This document shows positions 37,953 to 52,900 of a stretch of 64,000 nt of DNA, in pieces. The translations under genes and the position numbers were made by a program. How positions within the stretch are numbered: position 1 is the first letter of the stretch; every line of letters starts with the position of its first letter. The notes beneath the pieces are model-generated. The model was not told the DNA's origin. It searched no databases and saw only the letters and a program-made list of their open reading frames with translations. Source of the stretch: Bimastos eiseni (taxonomy: Eukaryota; Annelida; Clitellata; Crassiclitellata; Lumbricidae); the NCBI GenBank assembly GCA_959347315.1, contig OY365818.1, positions 1 to 64,000 on the forward strand, read 5' to 3'.

Positions 37953-40900
37953 AGAGATAGACCGAGACAATGGCAGACAGAGACATAGACAGACAGAGAC
38001 AAAGACAGACAGAGACAACGGCAGATAGAGACAAAGACAGACAGAGACAACGGCAGATAGAGACAATGGCAGATAGAGACATAGACAGACAGAGACAATG
38101 GCAGATAGAGACAAAGACAGACAGAGACAACGGCAGATAGAGACAATGGCAGATAGAGATAGACCGAAACAATGGCAGACAGAGACAAAGACAGACAGAG
38201 ACAACGGCAGATAGAGACAATGGCAGATAGAGATAGACCGAAACAATGGCAGACAGAGACAAAGACAGACAGAGACAACGGCAGATAGAGACAAAGACAG
38301 ACAGAGACAATGGCAGATAGAGACAACGGCAGATAGAGACAAAGACAGACAGAGACAATGATAGATAGAGACAATGGCAGATAGAGACAACGGCAGATAG
38401 AGACAAAGACAGACAGAGACAATAGCAGATAGAGACAAAGACAGACAGAGACAATGGCAGATAGAGACAATGGCAGATAGAGACAATGGCAGATAGAGAC
38501 AAAGACAGACAGAGACAACGGCAGATAGAGACAATGGCATATAGAGACAACGGCAGATAGAGACAAAGACAGACAGAGACAACGGCAGATAGAGACAATG
38601 GCAGATAGAGACAATGGCAGATAGAGACAAAGACAGACAGAGACAATGGCAGATAGAGACAATGGCAGATAGAGATAGACCGAAACAATGGCAGACAGAG
38701 ACATAGACAGCCAGAGACAAAGACAGACAGAGACAACGGCAGATAGAGACAAAGACAGACAGAGACAATGGCAGATAGAGACAATGGCAGATAGAGATAG
38801 ACCGAAACAATGGCAGACAGAGACATAGACAGCCAGAGACAAAGACAGACAGAGACAACGGCAGATAGAGACAAAGACAGACAGAGACAACGGCAGATAG
38901 AGACAATGGCAGATAGAGACATAGACAGACAGAGACAATGGCAGACAGAGACAAAGACAGACAGAGACAATGGCAGATAGAGATAGACAGAAACAATGGC
39001 AGACAGAGACAAAGACAGACAGAGACAATGGCAGATAGAGATAGACAGAAACAATGGCAGACAGAGACAAAGACAGACAGAGACAACGGCAGATAGAGAC
39101 AATGGCAGATAGAGACATAGACAGACAGAGACAATGGCAGATAGAGACAAAGACAGACAGAGACAACGGCAGATAGAGACAATGGCAGATAGAGATAGAC
39201 CGAAACAATGGCAGACAGAGACAAAGACAGACAGAGACAACGGCAGATAGAGACAATGGCAGATAGAGATAGACCGAAACAATGGCAGACAGAGACAAAG
39301 ACAGACAGAGACAACGGCAGATAGAGACAAAGACAGACAGAGACAATGGCAGATACAGACAAAGACAGACAGAGACAACGGCAGATAGAGACAAAGACAG
39401 ACAGAGACAATGGCAGACTGAGACAATGGCAGATAGAGATAGACAGAAACAATGGCAGACAGAGACAAAGACAGACAGAGACAATGGCAGACAGAGACAA
39501 AGACAGACAGAGACAACGGCAGATAGAGACAATGGCAGATAGAGACAGTGGCAGATAGAAACAAAGACAGACAGAGACAACGGCAGATAGAGACAATGGC
39601 AGATAGAGACAATGGCAGATAGAGGCAAAGACAGATAGAGACAATGGCAGATAGAGACAATGGCAGATAGAGATAGACAGAAACAATGGCAGACAGAGAC
39701 AAAGACAGACAGAGACAATGGCAGACAGAGACAATGGCAGATAGAGATAGACCGAAACAATGGCAGACAGAGACAAAGACAGACAGAGACAACGGCAGAT
39801 AGAGACAATGGCAGACAGAGACAAAGACAGACAGAGACAATGGCAGATAGAGACAAAGACAGACAGAGACAATGGCAGATAGAGACAATGGCAGATAGAG
39901 ATAGACAGAAACAATGGCAGACAGAGACAAAGACAGACAGAGACAATGGCAGACAGAGACAATGGCAGATAGAGATCGACAGAAACAATGGCAGACAGAG
40001 ACAAAGACAGACAGAGACAATGGCAGATAGAGACAATGGCAGATAGAGATAGACAGAGACAATGGCAGACAGAGACAAAGACAGACAGAGACAATGGCAG
40101 ACAGAGACAATGGCAGATAGAGATAGACAGAAACAATGGCAGACAGAGACAAAGACAGACAGAGACAATGGCAGATAGAGACAAAGACAGACAGAGACAA
40201 TGGCAGATAGAGACAACGGCAGATAGAGACAAAGACAGACAGAGACAATGGCAGATAGAGACAATGGCAGATAGAGACAACGGCAGATAGAGACAAAGAC
40301 AGACAGAGACAATGGCAGATAGAGACAAAGACAGACAGAGACAACGGCAGATAGAGACAATGGCAGATAGAGATAGACCGAAACAATGGCAGACAGAGAC
40401 AAAGACAGACAGAGACAACGGCAGATAGAGACAATGGCAGATAGAGATAGACCGAAACAATGGCAGACAGAGACAAAGACAGACAGAGACAACGGCAGAT
40501 AGAGACAATGGCAGATAGAGACAATGGCAGATAGAGACAAAGACAGACAGAGACAACGGCAGACAGAGACAATGGCAGATAGAGACAATGGCAGATAGAG
40601 ACAAAGACAGACAGAGACAATGGCAGATAGAGACAATGGCAGATAGAGACAAAGACAGACAGAGACAATGGCAGATAGAGACAATGGCAGATAGAGACAA
40701 AGACAGACAGAGACAACGGCAGATAGAGACAATGGCAGATAGAGACAATGGCAGATAGAGACAAAGACAGACAGAGACAACGGCAGACAGAGACAATGGC
40801 AGATAGAGACAATGGCAGATAGAGACAAAGACAGACAGAGACAACGGCAGATAGAGACAAAGACAGACAGAGACAACGGCAGATAGAGACAATGGCAGAT

Positions 40901-43900
40901 AGAGACATAGACAGACAGAGACAAAGACAGACAGAGACAAAGACAGACAGAGACAACGGCAGATGGAGACAAAGACAGACAGAGACAAAGACAGACAGAG
41001 ACAAAGACAGACAGAGACAACGGCAGATAGAGACAAAGACAGACAGAGACAACGGCAGATAGAGACAATGGCAGATAGAGACAAAGAAAGACAGAGACAA
41101 AGACAGACAAAGACAATGGCAGATAGAGATAGACCGAAACAATGGCAGACAGAGACAAAGACAGACAGAGACAATGGCAGATAGAGACAAAGACAGACAG
41201 AGACAATGGCAGATAGAGACAATGGCAGATAGAGACAAAGACAGACAGAGACAATGGCAGATAGAGATAGAGAGAAACAATGGCAGACAGAGACAAAGAC
41301 AGACAGAGACAACGGCAGATAGAGACAATGGCAGACAGAGACAAAGACAGACAGAGACAATGGCCGATAGAGACAAAGACAGACAGAGACAATGGCAGAT
41401 AGAGACAATGGCAGATAGAGACAAAGACATACAGAGACAATGGCAGATAGAGACAAAGACAGACAGAGACAATGGCAGATAGAGACAAAAAAAGACAGAG
41501 ACAATAGCAGATAGAGACAGACAGAAACAATGGCAGACAGAGACAAAGACAGACAGAGACAATGGCAGATAGAGATAGACAGAAACAATGGCAGACAGAG
41601 ACAAAGACAGACAGGGACATTGGCAGATAGAGACAATAGCAGATAGAGACAAAGACAGACAGAGACAATGGCAGATAGAGACAATGGCAGATAGAGACAA
41701 AGACAGACAGAGACAATGGCAGATAGAGATAGACAGAAACAATGGCAGACAGAGACAAAGACAGACAGAGACAATGGCAGATAGAGACAAAGACAGACAG
41801 AGACAATGGCAGATAGAGACAATGGCAGACAGAGACAAAGACAGACAGAGACAATGGCTGATAGAGACAAAAACAGACAGAGACAACGGCAGATAGAGAC
41901 AAATGGCAGATAGAGACAAAGACAGACAGAGACAATGGCAGATAGAGACAATGGCAGATAGAGATAGACCGAAACAATGGCAGACAGAGACAAAGACAGA
42001 CAGAGACAACGGCAGATAGAGACAAAGACAGACAGAGACAACGGCAGATAGAGACAATGGCAGATAGAGACAAAGAAAGACAGAGACAAAGACTGACAAA
42101 GACAATGGCAGATAGAGATAGACCGAAACAATGGCAGACAGAGACAAAGACAGACAGAGACAATGGCAGATAGAGAAAAAGACAGACAGAGACAATGGCA
42201 GATAGAGACAATGGCAGATAGAGACAAAGACAGACAGAGACAATGGCAGATAGAGATAGACAGAAACAATGGCAGACAGAGACAAAGACAGACAGAGACA
42301 ACGGCAGATAGAGACAATGGCAGACAGAGACAAAGACAGACAGAGACAATGGCCGATAGAGACAAAGACAGACAGAGACAATGGCAGATAGAGACAATGG
42401 CAGATAGAGACAAAGACAGACAGAGACAATGGCAGATAGAGACAAAGACAGACAGAGACAATGGCAGATAGAGACAAAGAAAGACAGAGACAATGGCAGA
42501 TAGAGACAGACAGAAACAATGGCAGACAGAGACAAAGACAGACAGAGACAATGGCAGATAGAGATAGACAGAAACAATGGCAGACAGAGACAAAGACAGA
42601 CAGAGACATTGGCAGATAGAGACAATAGCAGATAGAGACAAAGACAGACAGAGACAATGGCAGATAGAGACAATGGCAGATAGAGACAAAGACAGACAGA
42701 GACAATGGCAGATAGAGATAGACAGAAACAATGGCAGACAGAGACAAAGACAGACAGAGACAATGGCAGATAGAGACAAAGACAGACAGAGACAATGGCA
42801 GATAGAGACAATGGCAGACAGAGACAAAGACAGACAGAGACAATGGCAGATAGAGACAAAGACAGACAGAGACAATGGCAGATAGAGACAACGGCAGACA
42901 GAGACAACGGCAGATAGAGACAATGGCAGATAGAGACAATGGCAGATAGAGACAAAGACAGACAGAGACAACGGCAGATAGAGACAATGGCAGATAGAGA
43001 TAGACCGAGACAATGGCAGACAGAGACATAGACAGACAGAGACAAAGACAGACAGAGACAACGGCAGATAGAGACAAAGACAGACAGAGACAACGGCAGA
43101 TAGAGACAATGGCAGATAGAGACATAGACAGACAGAGACAAAGACAGACAGAGACAAAGACAGACAGAGACAACGGCAGATAGAGACAAAGACAGACAGA
43201 GACAAAGACAGACAGAGACAAAGACAGACAGAGACAACGGCAGATAGAGACAAAGACAGACAGAGACAACGGCAGATAGAGACAATGGCAGATAGAGACA
43301 AAGACAGACAGAGACAAAGAAAGACAGAGACAAAGACAGACAAAGACAATGGCAGATAGAGATAGACCGAAACAATGGCAGACAGAGACAAAGACAGACA
43401 GAGACAATGGCAGATAGAGACAAAGACAGACAGAGACAATGGCAGATAGAGACAATGGCAGATAGAGACAAAGACAGACAGAGACAATGGCAGATAGAGA
43501 TAGACAGAAACAATGGCAGACAGAGACAAAGACAGACAGAGACAACGGCAGATAGAGACAATGGCAGACAGAGACAAAGACAGACAGAGACAATGGCCGA
43601 TAGAGACAAAGACAGACAGAGACAATGGCAGATAGAGACAATGGCAGATAGAGACAAAGACAGACAGAGACAATGGCAGATAGAGACAAAGACAGACAGA
43701 GACAATGGCAGATAGAGACAAAGAAAGACAGAGACAATGGCAGATAGAGACAGACAGAAACAATGGCAGACAGAGACAAAGACAGACAGAGACAATGGCA
43801 GATAGAGATAGACAGAAACAATGGCAGACAGAGACAAAGACAGACAGAGACAATGGCAGACAGAGACAATGGCAGATAGAGATAGACAGAAACAATGGCA

Positions 43901-46900
43901 GACAGAGACAAAGACAGACAGAGACAATGGCAGATAGAGACAAAAACAGACAGAGACAATGGCAGATAGAGACAACGGCAGATAGAGACAAAGACAGACA
44001 GAGACAATGGCAGATAGAGACAATGGCAGATAGAGACAATGGCAGATAGAGACAAAGACAGACAGAGACAACGGCAGATAGAGACAATGGCAGATAGAGA
44101 TAGACCGAAACAATGGCAGACAGAGACATAGACAGACAGAGACAAAGACAGACAGAGACAACGGCAGATAGAGACAATGGCAGATAGAGACATAGACAGA
44201 CAGAGACAATGGCAGATAGAGACAAAGACAGACAGAGACAACGGCAGATAGAGACAATGGCAGATAGAGATAGACCGAAACAATGGCAGACAGAGACAAA
44301 GACAGACAGAGACAATGGCAGACAGAGACAAAGACAGATAGAGATAGACAGAAACAATGGCAGACAGAGACAAAGACAGACAGAGACAATGGCAGATAGA
44401 GACAAAGACAGACAGAGACAATGGCAGATAGAGACAATGGCAGATAGAGACAAAGACAGACAGAGACAATGGCAGATAGAGACAATGGCAGATAGAGACA
44501 AAGACAGACAGAGACAATGGCAGATAGAGACAATGGCAGATAGAGACAAAGACAGACAGAGACAACGGCAGATAGAGACAATGGCAGATAGAGACAATGG
44601 CAGATAGAGACAAAGACAGACAGAGACAACGGCAGACAGAGACAATGGCAGATAGAGACAATGGCAGATAGAGACAAAGACAGACAGAGACAACGGCAGA
44701 TAGAGACAATGGCAGATAGAGATAGACCGAAACAATGGCAGACAGAGACATAGACAGACAGAGACAAAGACAGACAGAGACAACGGCAGATAGAGACAAA
44801 GACAGACAGAGACAACGGCAGATAGAGACAATGGCAGATAGAGACATAGACAGACAGAGACAAAGACAGACAGAGACAAAGACAGACAGAGACAACGGCA
44901 GATGGAGACAAAGACAGACAGAGACAAAGACAGACAGAGACAAAGACAGACAGAGACAACGGCAGATAGAGACAAAGACAGACAGAGACAACGGCAGATA
45001 GAGACAATGGCAGATAGAGACAAAGAAAGACAGAGACAAAGACAGACAAAGACAATGGCAGATAGAGATAGACCGAAACAATGGCAGACAGAGACAAAGA
45101 CAGACAGAGACAATGGCAGATAGAGACAAAGACAGACAGAGACAATGGCAGATAGAGACAATGGCAGATAGAGACAAAGACAGACAGAGACAATGGCAGA
45201 TAGAGATAGACAGAAACAATGGCAGACAGAGACAAAGACAGACAGAGACAACGGCAGATAGAGACAATGGCAGACAGAGACAAAGACAGACAGAGACAAT
45301 GGCCGATAGAGACAAAGACAGACAGAGACAATGGCAGATAGAGACAATGGCAGATAGAGACAAAGACATACAAAGACAATGGCAGATAGAGACAAAGACA
45401 GACAGAGACAATGGCAGATAGAGACAAAAAAAGACAGAGACAATGGCAGATAGAGACAGACAGAAACAATGGCAGACAGAGACAAAGACAGACAGAGACA
45501 ATGGCAGATAGAGATAGACAGAAACAATGGCAGACAGAGACAAAGACAGACAGAGACATTGGCAGATAGAGACAATAGCAGATAGAGACAAAGACAGACA
45601 GAGACAATGGCAGATAGAGACAATGGCAGATAGAGACAAAGACAGACAGAGACAATGGCAGATAGAGATAGACAGAAACAATGGCAGACAGAGACAAAGA
45701 CAGACAGAGACAATGGCAGATAGAGACAAAGACAGACAGAGACAATGGCAGATAGAGACAATGGCAGACAGAGACAAAGACAGACAGAGACAATGGCTGA
45801 TAGAGACAAAAACAGACAGAGACAACGGCAGATAGAGACAAATGGCAGATAGAGACAAAGACAGACAGAGACAATGGCAGATAGAGACAATGGCAGATAG
45901 AGATAGACCGAAACAATGGCAGACAGAGACAAAGACAGACAGAGACAACGGCAGATAGAGACAAAGACAGACAGAGACAACGGCAAATAGAGACAATGGC
46001 AGATAGAGACAAAGAAAGACAGAGACAAAGACAGACAAAGACAATGGCAGATAGAGATAGACCGAAACAATGGCAGACAGAGACAAAGACAGACAGAGAC
46101 AATGGCAGATAGAGAAAAAGACAGACAGAGACAATGGCAGATAGAGACAATGGCAGATAGAGACAAAGACAGACAGAGACAATGGCAGATAGAGATAGAC
46201 AGAAACAATGGCAGACAGAGACAAAGACAGACAGAGACAACGGCAGATAGAGACAATGGCAGACAGAGACAAAGACAGACAGAGACAATGGCCGATAGAG
46301 ACAAAGACAGACAGAGACAATGGCAGATAGAGACAATGGCAGATAGAGACAAAGACAGACAGAGACAATGGCAGATAGAGACAAAGACAGACAGAGACAA
46401 TGGCAGATAGAGACAAAGAAAGACAGAGACAATGGCAGATAGAGACAGACAGAAACAATGGCAGACAGAGACAAAGACAGACAGAGACAATGGCAGATAG
46501 AGATAGACAGAAACAATGGCAGACAGAGACAAAGACAGACAGAGACAATGGCAGATAGAGACAATGGCAGATAGAGACAAAGACAGACAGAGACAATGGC
46601 AGATAGAGATAGACAGAAACAATGGCAGACAGAGACAAAGACAGACAGCGACAATGGCAGATAGAGACAAAGACAGACAGAGACAATGGCAGATAGAGAC
46701 AATGGCAGACAGAGACAAAGACAGACAGAGACAATGGCCGATAGAGACAAAAACAGACAGAGACAACGGCAGATAGAGACAAATGGCAGATAGAGACAAA
46801 GACAGACAGAGACAATGGCAGATAGAGACAATGGCAGATAGAGATAGACCGAAACAATGGCAGACAGAGACAAAGACAGACAGAGACAACGGCAGATAGA

Positions 46901-49900
46901 GACAAAGACAGACAGAGACAACGGCAGATAGAGACAATGGCAGACAGAGACAAAGACAGACAGAGACAATGGCAGATAGAGACAAAGACAGACAGAGACA
47001 ATGGCAGATAGAGACAACGGCAGACAGAGACAACGGCAGATAGAGACAATGGCAGATAGAGACAATGGCAGATAGAGACAAAGACAGACAGAGACAACGG
47101 CAGATAGAGACAATGGCAGATAGAGATAGACCGAGACAATGGCAGACAGAGACATAGACAGACAGAGACAAAGACAGACAGAGACAACGGCAGATAGAGA
47201 CAAAGACAGACAGAGACAACGGCAGATAGAGACAATGGCAGATAGAGACATAGACAGACAGAGACAAAGACAGACAGAGACAAAGACAGACAGAGACAAC
47301 GGCAGATAGAGACAAAGACAGACAGAGACAAAGACAGACAGAGACAAAGACAGACAGAGACAACGGCAGATAGAGACAAAGACAGACAGAGACAACGGCA
47401 GATAGAGACAATGGCAGATAGAGACAAAGACAGACAGAGACAAAGAAAGACAGAGACAAAGACAGACAAAGACAATGGCAGATAGAGATAGACCGAAACA
47501 ATGGCAGACAGAGACAAAAACAGACAGAGACAATGGCAGATAGAGACAAAGACAGACAGAGACAATGGCAGATAGAGACAATGGCAGATAGAGACAAAGA
47601 CAGACAGAGACAATGGCAGATAGAGATAGACAGAAACAATGGCAGACAGAGACAAAGACAGACAGAGACAACGGCAGATAGAGACAATAGCAGACAGAGA
47701 CAAAGACAGACAGAGACAATGGCCGATAGAGACAAAGACAGACAGAGACAATGGCAGATAGAGACAATGGCAGATAGAGACAAAGACAGACAGAGACAAT
47801 GGCAGATAGAGACAAAGACAGACAGAGACAATGGCAGATAGAGACAAAGAAAGACAGAGACAATGGCAGATAGAGACAGACAGAAACAATGGCAGACAGA
47901 GGCAAAGACAGACAGAGACAATGGCAGATAGAGATAGACAGAAACAATGGCAGACAGAGACAAAGACAGACAGAGACAATGGCAGACAGAGACAATGGCA
48001 GATAGAGATAGACAGAAACAATGGCAGACAGAGACAAAGACAGACAGAGACAATGGCAGATAGAGACAAAGACAGACAGAGACAATGGCAGATAGAGACA
48101 ACGGCAGATAGAGACAAAGACAGACAGAGACAATGGCAGATAGAGACAATGGCAGATAGAGACAATGGCAGATAGAGACAAAGACAGACAGAGACAACGG
48201 CAGATAGAGACAATGGCAGATAGAGATAGACCGAAACAATGGCAGACAGAGACATAGACAGACAGAGACAAAGACAGACAGAGACAACGGCAGATAGAGA
48301 CAAAGACAGACAGAGACAACGGCAGATAGAGACAATGGCAGATAGAGACATAGACAGACAGAGACAATGGCAGATAGAGACAAAGACAGACAGAGACAAC
48401 GGCAGATAGAGACAATGGCAGATAGAGATAGACCGAAACAATGGCAGACAGAGACAAAGACAGACAGAGACAATGGCAGACAGAGACAATGGCAGATAGA
48501 GATAGACAGAAACAATGGCAGACAGAGACAAAGACAGACAGAGACAATGGCAGATAGAGACAAAGACAGACAGAGACAATGGCAGATAGAGACAACGGCA
48601 GATAGAGACAAAGACAGACAGAGACAATGGCAGATAGAGACAATGGCAGATAGAGACAACGGCAGATAGAGACAAAGACAGACAGAGACAATGGCAGATA
48701 GAGACAAAGACAGACAGAGACAACGGCAGATAGAGACAATGGCAGATAGAGACAACAACAGACAGAGACAATGGCAGATAGAGACAATGGCAGATAGAGA
48801 CAAAGACAGACAGAGACAATGGCAGATAGAGACAATGGCAGATAGAGACAAAGACAGACACAGACAACGGCAGATAGAGACAATGGCAGATAGAGACAAT
48901 GGCAGATAGAGACAAAGACAGACAGAGACAACGGCAGATAGAGACAATGGCAGATAGAGACAATGGCAGATAGAGACAAAGACAGACAGAGACAACGGCA
49001 GATAGAGACAATGGCAGATAGAGATAGACCGAAACAATGGCAGACAGAGACATAGACAGACAGAGACAATGGCCGATAGAGACAAAGACAGACAGAGACA
49101 ATGGCAGATAGAGACAATGGCAGATAGAGACAAAGACAGACAGAGACAATGGCAGATAGAGACAAAGACAGACAGAGACAATGGCAGATAGAGACAAAGA
49201 AAGACAGAGACAATGGCAGATAGAGACAGACAGAAACAATGGCAGACAGAGACAAAGACAGACAGAGACAATGGCAGATAGAGATAGACAGAAACAATGG
49301 CAGACAGAGACAAAGACAGACAGAGACATTGGCAGATAGAGACAATAGCAGATAGAGACAAAGACAAACAGAGACAATGGCAGATAGAGACAATGGCAGA
49401 TAGAGACAAAGACAGACAGAGACAATGGCAGATAGAGATAGACAGAAACAATGGCAGACAGAGACAAAGACAGACAGAGACAATGGCAGATAGAGACAAA
49501 GACAGACAGAGACAATGGCAGATAGAGACAATGGCAGACAGAGACAAAGACAGACAGAGACAATGGCCGATAGAGACAAAAACAGACAGAGACAACGGCA
49601 GATAGAGACAAATGGCAGATAGAGACAAAGACAGACAGAGACAATGGCAGATAGAGACAATGGCAGATAGAGATAGACCGAAACAATGGCAGACAGAGAC
49701 AAAGACAGACAGAGACAACGGCAGATAGAGACAAAGACAGACAGAGACAACGGCAGATAGAGACAATGGCAGACAGAGACAAAGACAGACAGAGACAATG
49801 GCAGATAGAGACAAAGACAGACAGAGACAATGGCAGATAGAGACAACGGCAGACAGAGACAACGGCAGATAGAGACAATGGCAGATAGAGACAATGGCAG

Positions 49901-49950
49901 ATAGAGACAAAGACAGACAGAGACAACGGCAGATAGAGACAATGGCAGAT
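37953..49950. repeat. About 12.0-kb higher-order unit, copy 2
   Basis: The boundary motif AGAGATAGACCGAGAC occurs at 37953 and again at 49951. After that, order agrees with the first copy only briefly before changing near 50090, marking the end of the tandem pair. Rare markers shared with copy 1 include ATCGACAG (27920/39976), AGATGGAGAC, ACATTGGC and GGCTGATAG. Confidence 0.85.
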
Positions 49951-52900
49951 AGAGATAGACCGAGACAATGGCAGACAGAGACATAGACAGACAGAGACAA
50001 AGACAGACAGAGACAACGGCAGATAGAGACAAAGACAGACAGAGACAACGGCAGATAGAGACAATGGCAGATAGAGACATAGACAGACAGAGACAAAGAC
50101 AGACAGAGACAAAGACAGACAGAGAAAACGGCAGATAGAGACAAAGACAGACAGAGACAACGGCAGATAGAGACAATGGCAGATAGAGACAAAGAAAGAC
50201 AGAGACAAAGACAGACAAAGACAATGGCAGATAGAGATAGACCGAAACAATGGCAGACAGAGACAAAGACAGACAGAGACAATGGCAGATAGAGAAAAAG
50301 ACAGACAGAGACAATGGCAGATAGAGACAATGGCAGATAGAGACAAAGACAGACAGAGACAATGGCAGATAGAGATAGACAGAAACAATGGCAGACAGAG
50401 ACAAAGACAGACAGAGACAACGGCAGATAGAGACAATGGCAGACAGAGACAAAGACAGACAGAGACAATGGCCGATAGAGACAAAGACAGACAGAGACAA
50501 TGGCAGATAGAGACAATGGCAGATAGAGACAAAGACAGACAGAGACAATGGCAGATAGAGACAAACACAGACAGAGACAATGGCAGATAGAGACAAAGAA
50601 AGACAGAGACAATGGCAGATAGAGACAGACAGAAACAATGGCAGACAGAGACAAAGACAGACAGAGACAATGGCAGATAGAGATAGACAGAAACAATGGC
50701 AGACAGAGACAAAGACAGACAGAGACATTGGCAGATAGAGACAATAGCAGATAGAGACAAAGACAGACAGAGACAATGGCAGATAGAGACAATGGCAGAT
50801 AGAGACAAAGACAGACAGAGACAATGGCAGATAGAGATAGACAGAAACAATGGCAGACAGAGACAAAGACAGACAGAGACAATGGCAGACAGAGACAAAG
50901 ACAGACAGAGACAATGGCCGATAGAGACAAAAACAGACAGAGACAACGGCAGATAGAGACAAATGGCAGATACAGACAAAGACAGACAGAGACAATGGCA
51001 GATAGAGACAATGGCAGATAGAGATAGACCGAAACAATGGCAGACAGAGACAAAGACAGACAGAGACAACGGCAGATAGAGACAAAGACAGACAGAGACA
51101 ACGGCAGATAGAGACAATGGCAGACAGAGACAAAGACAGACAGAGACAATGGCAGATAGAGACAAAGACAGACAGAGACAATGGCAGATAGAGACAACGG
51201 CAGATAGAGACAAAGACAGACAGAGACAACGGCAGATAGAGACAAAGACAGACAGAGACAACGGCAGATAGAGACAATGGCAGATAGAGACAAAGAAAGA
51301 CAGAGACAAAGACAGACAAAGACAATGGCAGATAGAGATAGACCGAAACAATGGCAGACAGAGACAAAGACAGACAGAGACAATGGCAGATAGAGACAAA
51401 GACAGACAGAGACAATGGCAGATAGAGACAATGGCAGATAGAGACAAAGACAGACAGAGACAATGGCAGATAGAGATAGACAGAAACAATGGCAGACAGA
51501 GACAAAGACAGACAGAGACAACGGCAGATAGAGACAATGGCAGACAGAGACAAAGACAGACAGAGACAATGGCCGATAGAGACAAAGACAGACAGAGACA
51601 ATGGCAGATAGAGACAATGGCAGATAGAGACAAAGACAGACAGAGACAATGGCAGATAGAGACAAAGACAGACAGAGACAATGGCAGATAGAGACAAAGA
51701 CAGACAGAGACAACGGCAGATAGAGACAATGGCAGATAGAGACAAAGAAAGACAGAGACAATGGCAGATAGAGACAGACAGAAACAATGGCAGACAGAGA
51801 CAAAGACAGACAGAGACAATGGCAGATAGAGATAGACAGAAACAATGGCAGACAGAGACAAAGACAGACAGAGACAATGGCAGACAGAGACAATGGCAGA
51901 TAGAGATAGACAGAAACAATGGCAGACAGAGACAAAGACAGACAGAGACAATGGCAGATAGAGACAAAGACAGACAGAGACAATGGCAGATAGAGACAAC
52001 GGCAGATAGAGACAAAGACAGACAGAGACAATGGCAGATAGAGACAATGGCAGATAGAGACAACGGCAGATAGAGACAAAGACAGACAGAAACAATGGCA
52101 GATAGAGACAAAGACAGACAGAGACAACGGCAGATAGAGACAATGGCAGATAGAGACAACGACAGACAGAGACAATGGCAGATAGAGACAATGGCAGATA
52201 GAGACAAAGACAGACAGAGACAATGGCAGATAGAGACAATGGCAGATAGAGACAAAGACAGACAGAGACAACGGCAGATAGAGACAATGGCAGATAGAGA
52301 CAATGGCAGATAGAGACAAAGACAGACAGAGACAACGGCAGATAGAGACAATGGCAGATAGAGACAATGGCAGATAGAGACAAAGACAGACAGAGACAAC
52401 GGCAGATAGAGACAATGGCAGATAGAGATAGACCGAAACAATGGCAGACAGAGACATAGACAGACAGAGACAAAGACAGACAGAGACAACGGCAGATAGA
52501 GACAAAGACAGACAGAGACAACGGCAGATAGAGACAATGGCAGATAGAGACATAGACAGACAGAGACAATGGCAGATAGAGACAAAGACAGACAGAGACA
52601 ACGGCAGATAGAGACAATGGCAGATAGAGATAGACCGAAACAATGGCAGACAGAGACAAAGACAGACAGAGACAACGGCAGATAGAGACAATGGCAGATA
52701 GAGATAGACCGAAACAATGGCAGACAGAGACAAAGACAGACAGAGACAACGGCAGATAGAGACAAAGACAGACAGAGACAATGGCAGATAGAGACAACGG
52801 CAGATAGAGACAAAGACAGACAGAGACAATGGCAGATAGAGACAATGGCAGATAGAGACAACGGCAGATAGAGACAAAGACAGACAGAGACAATAGCAGA

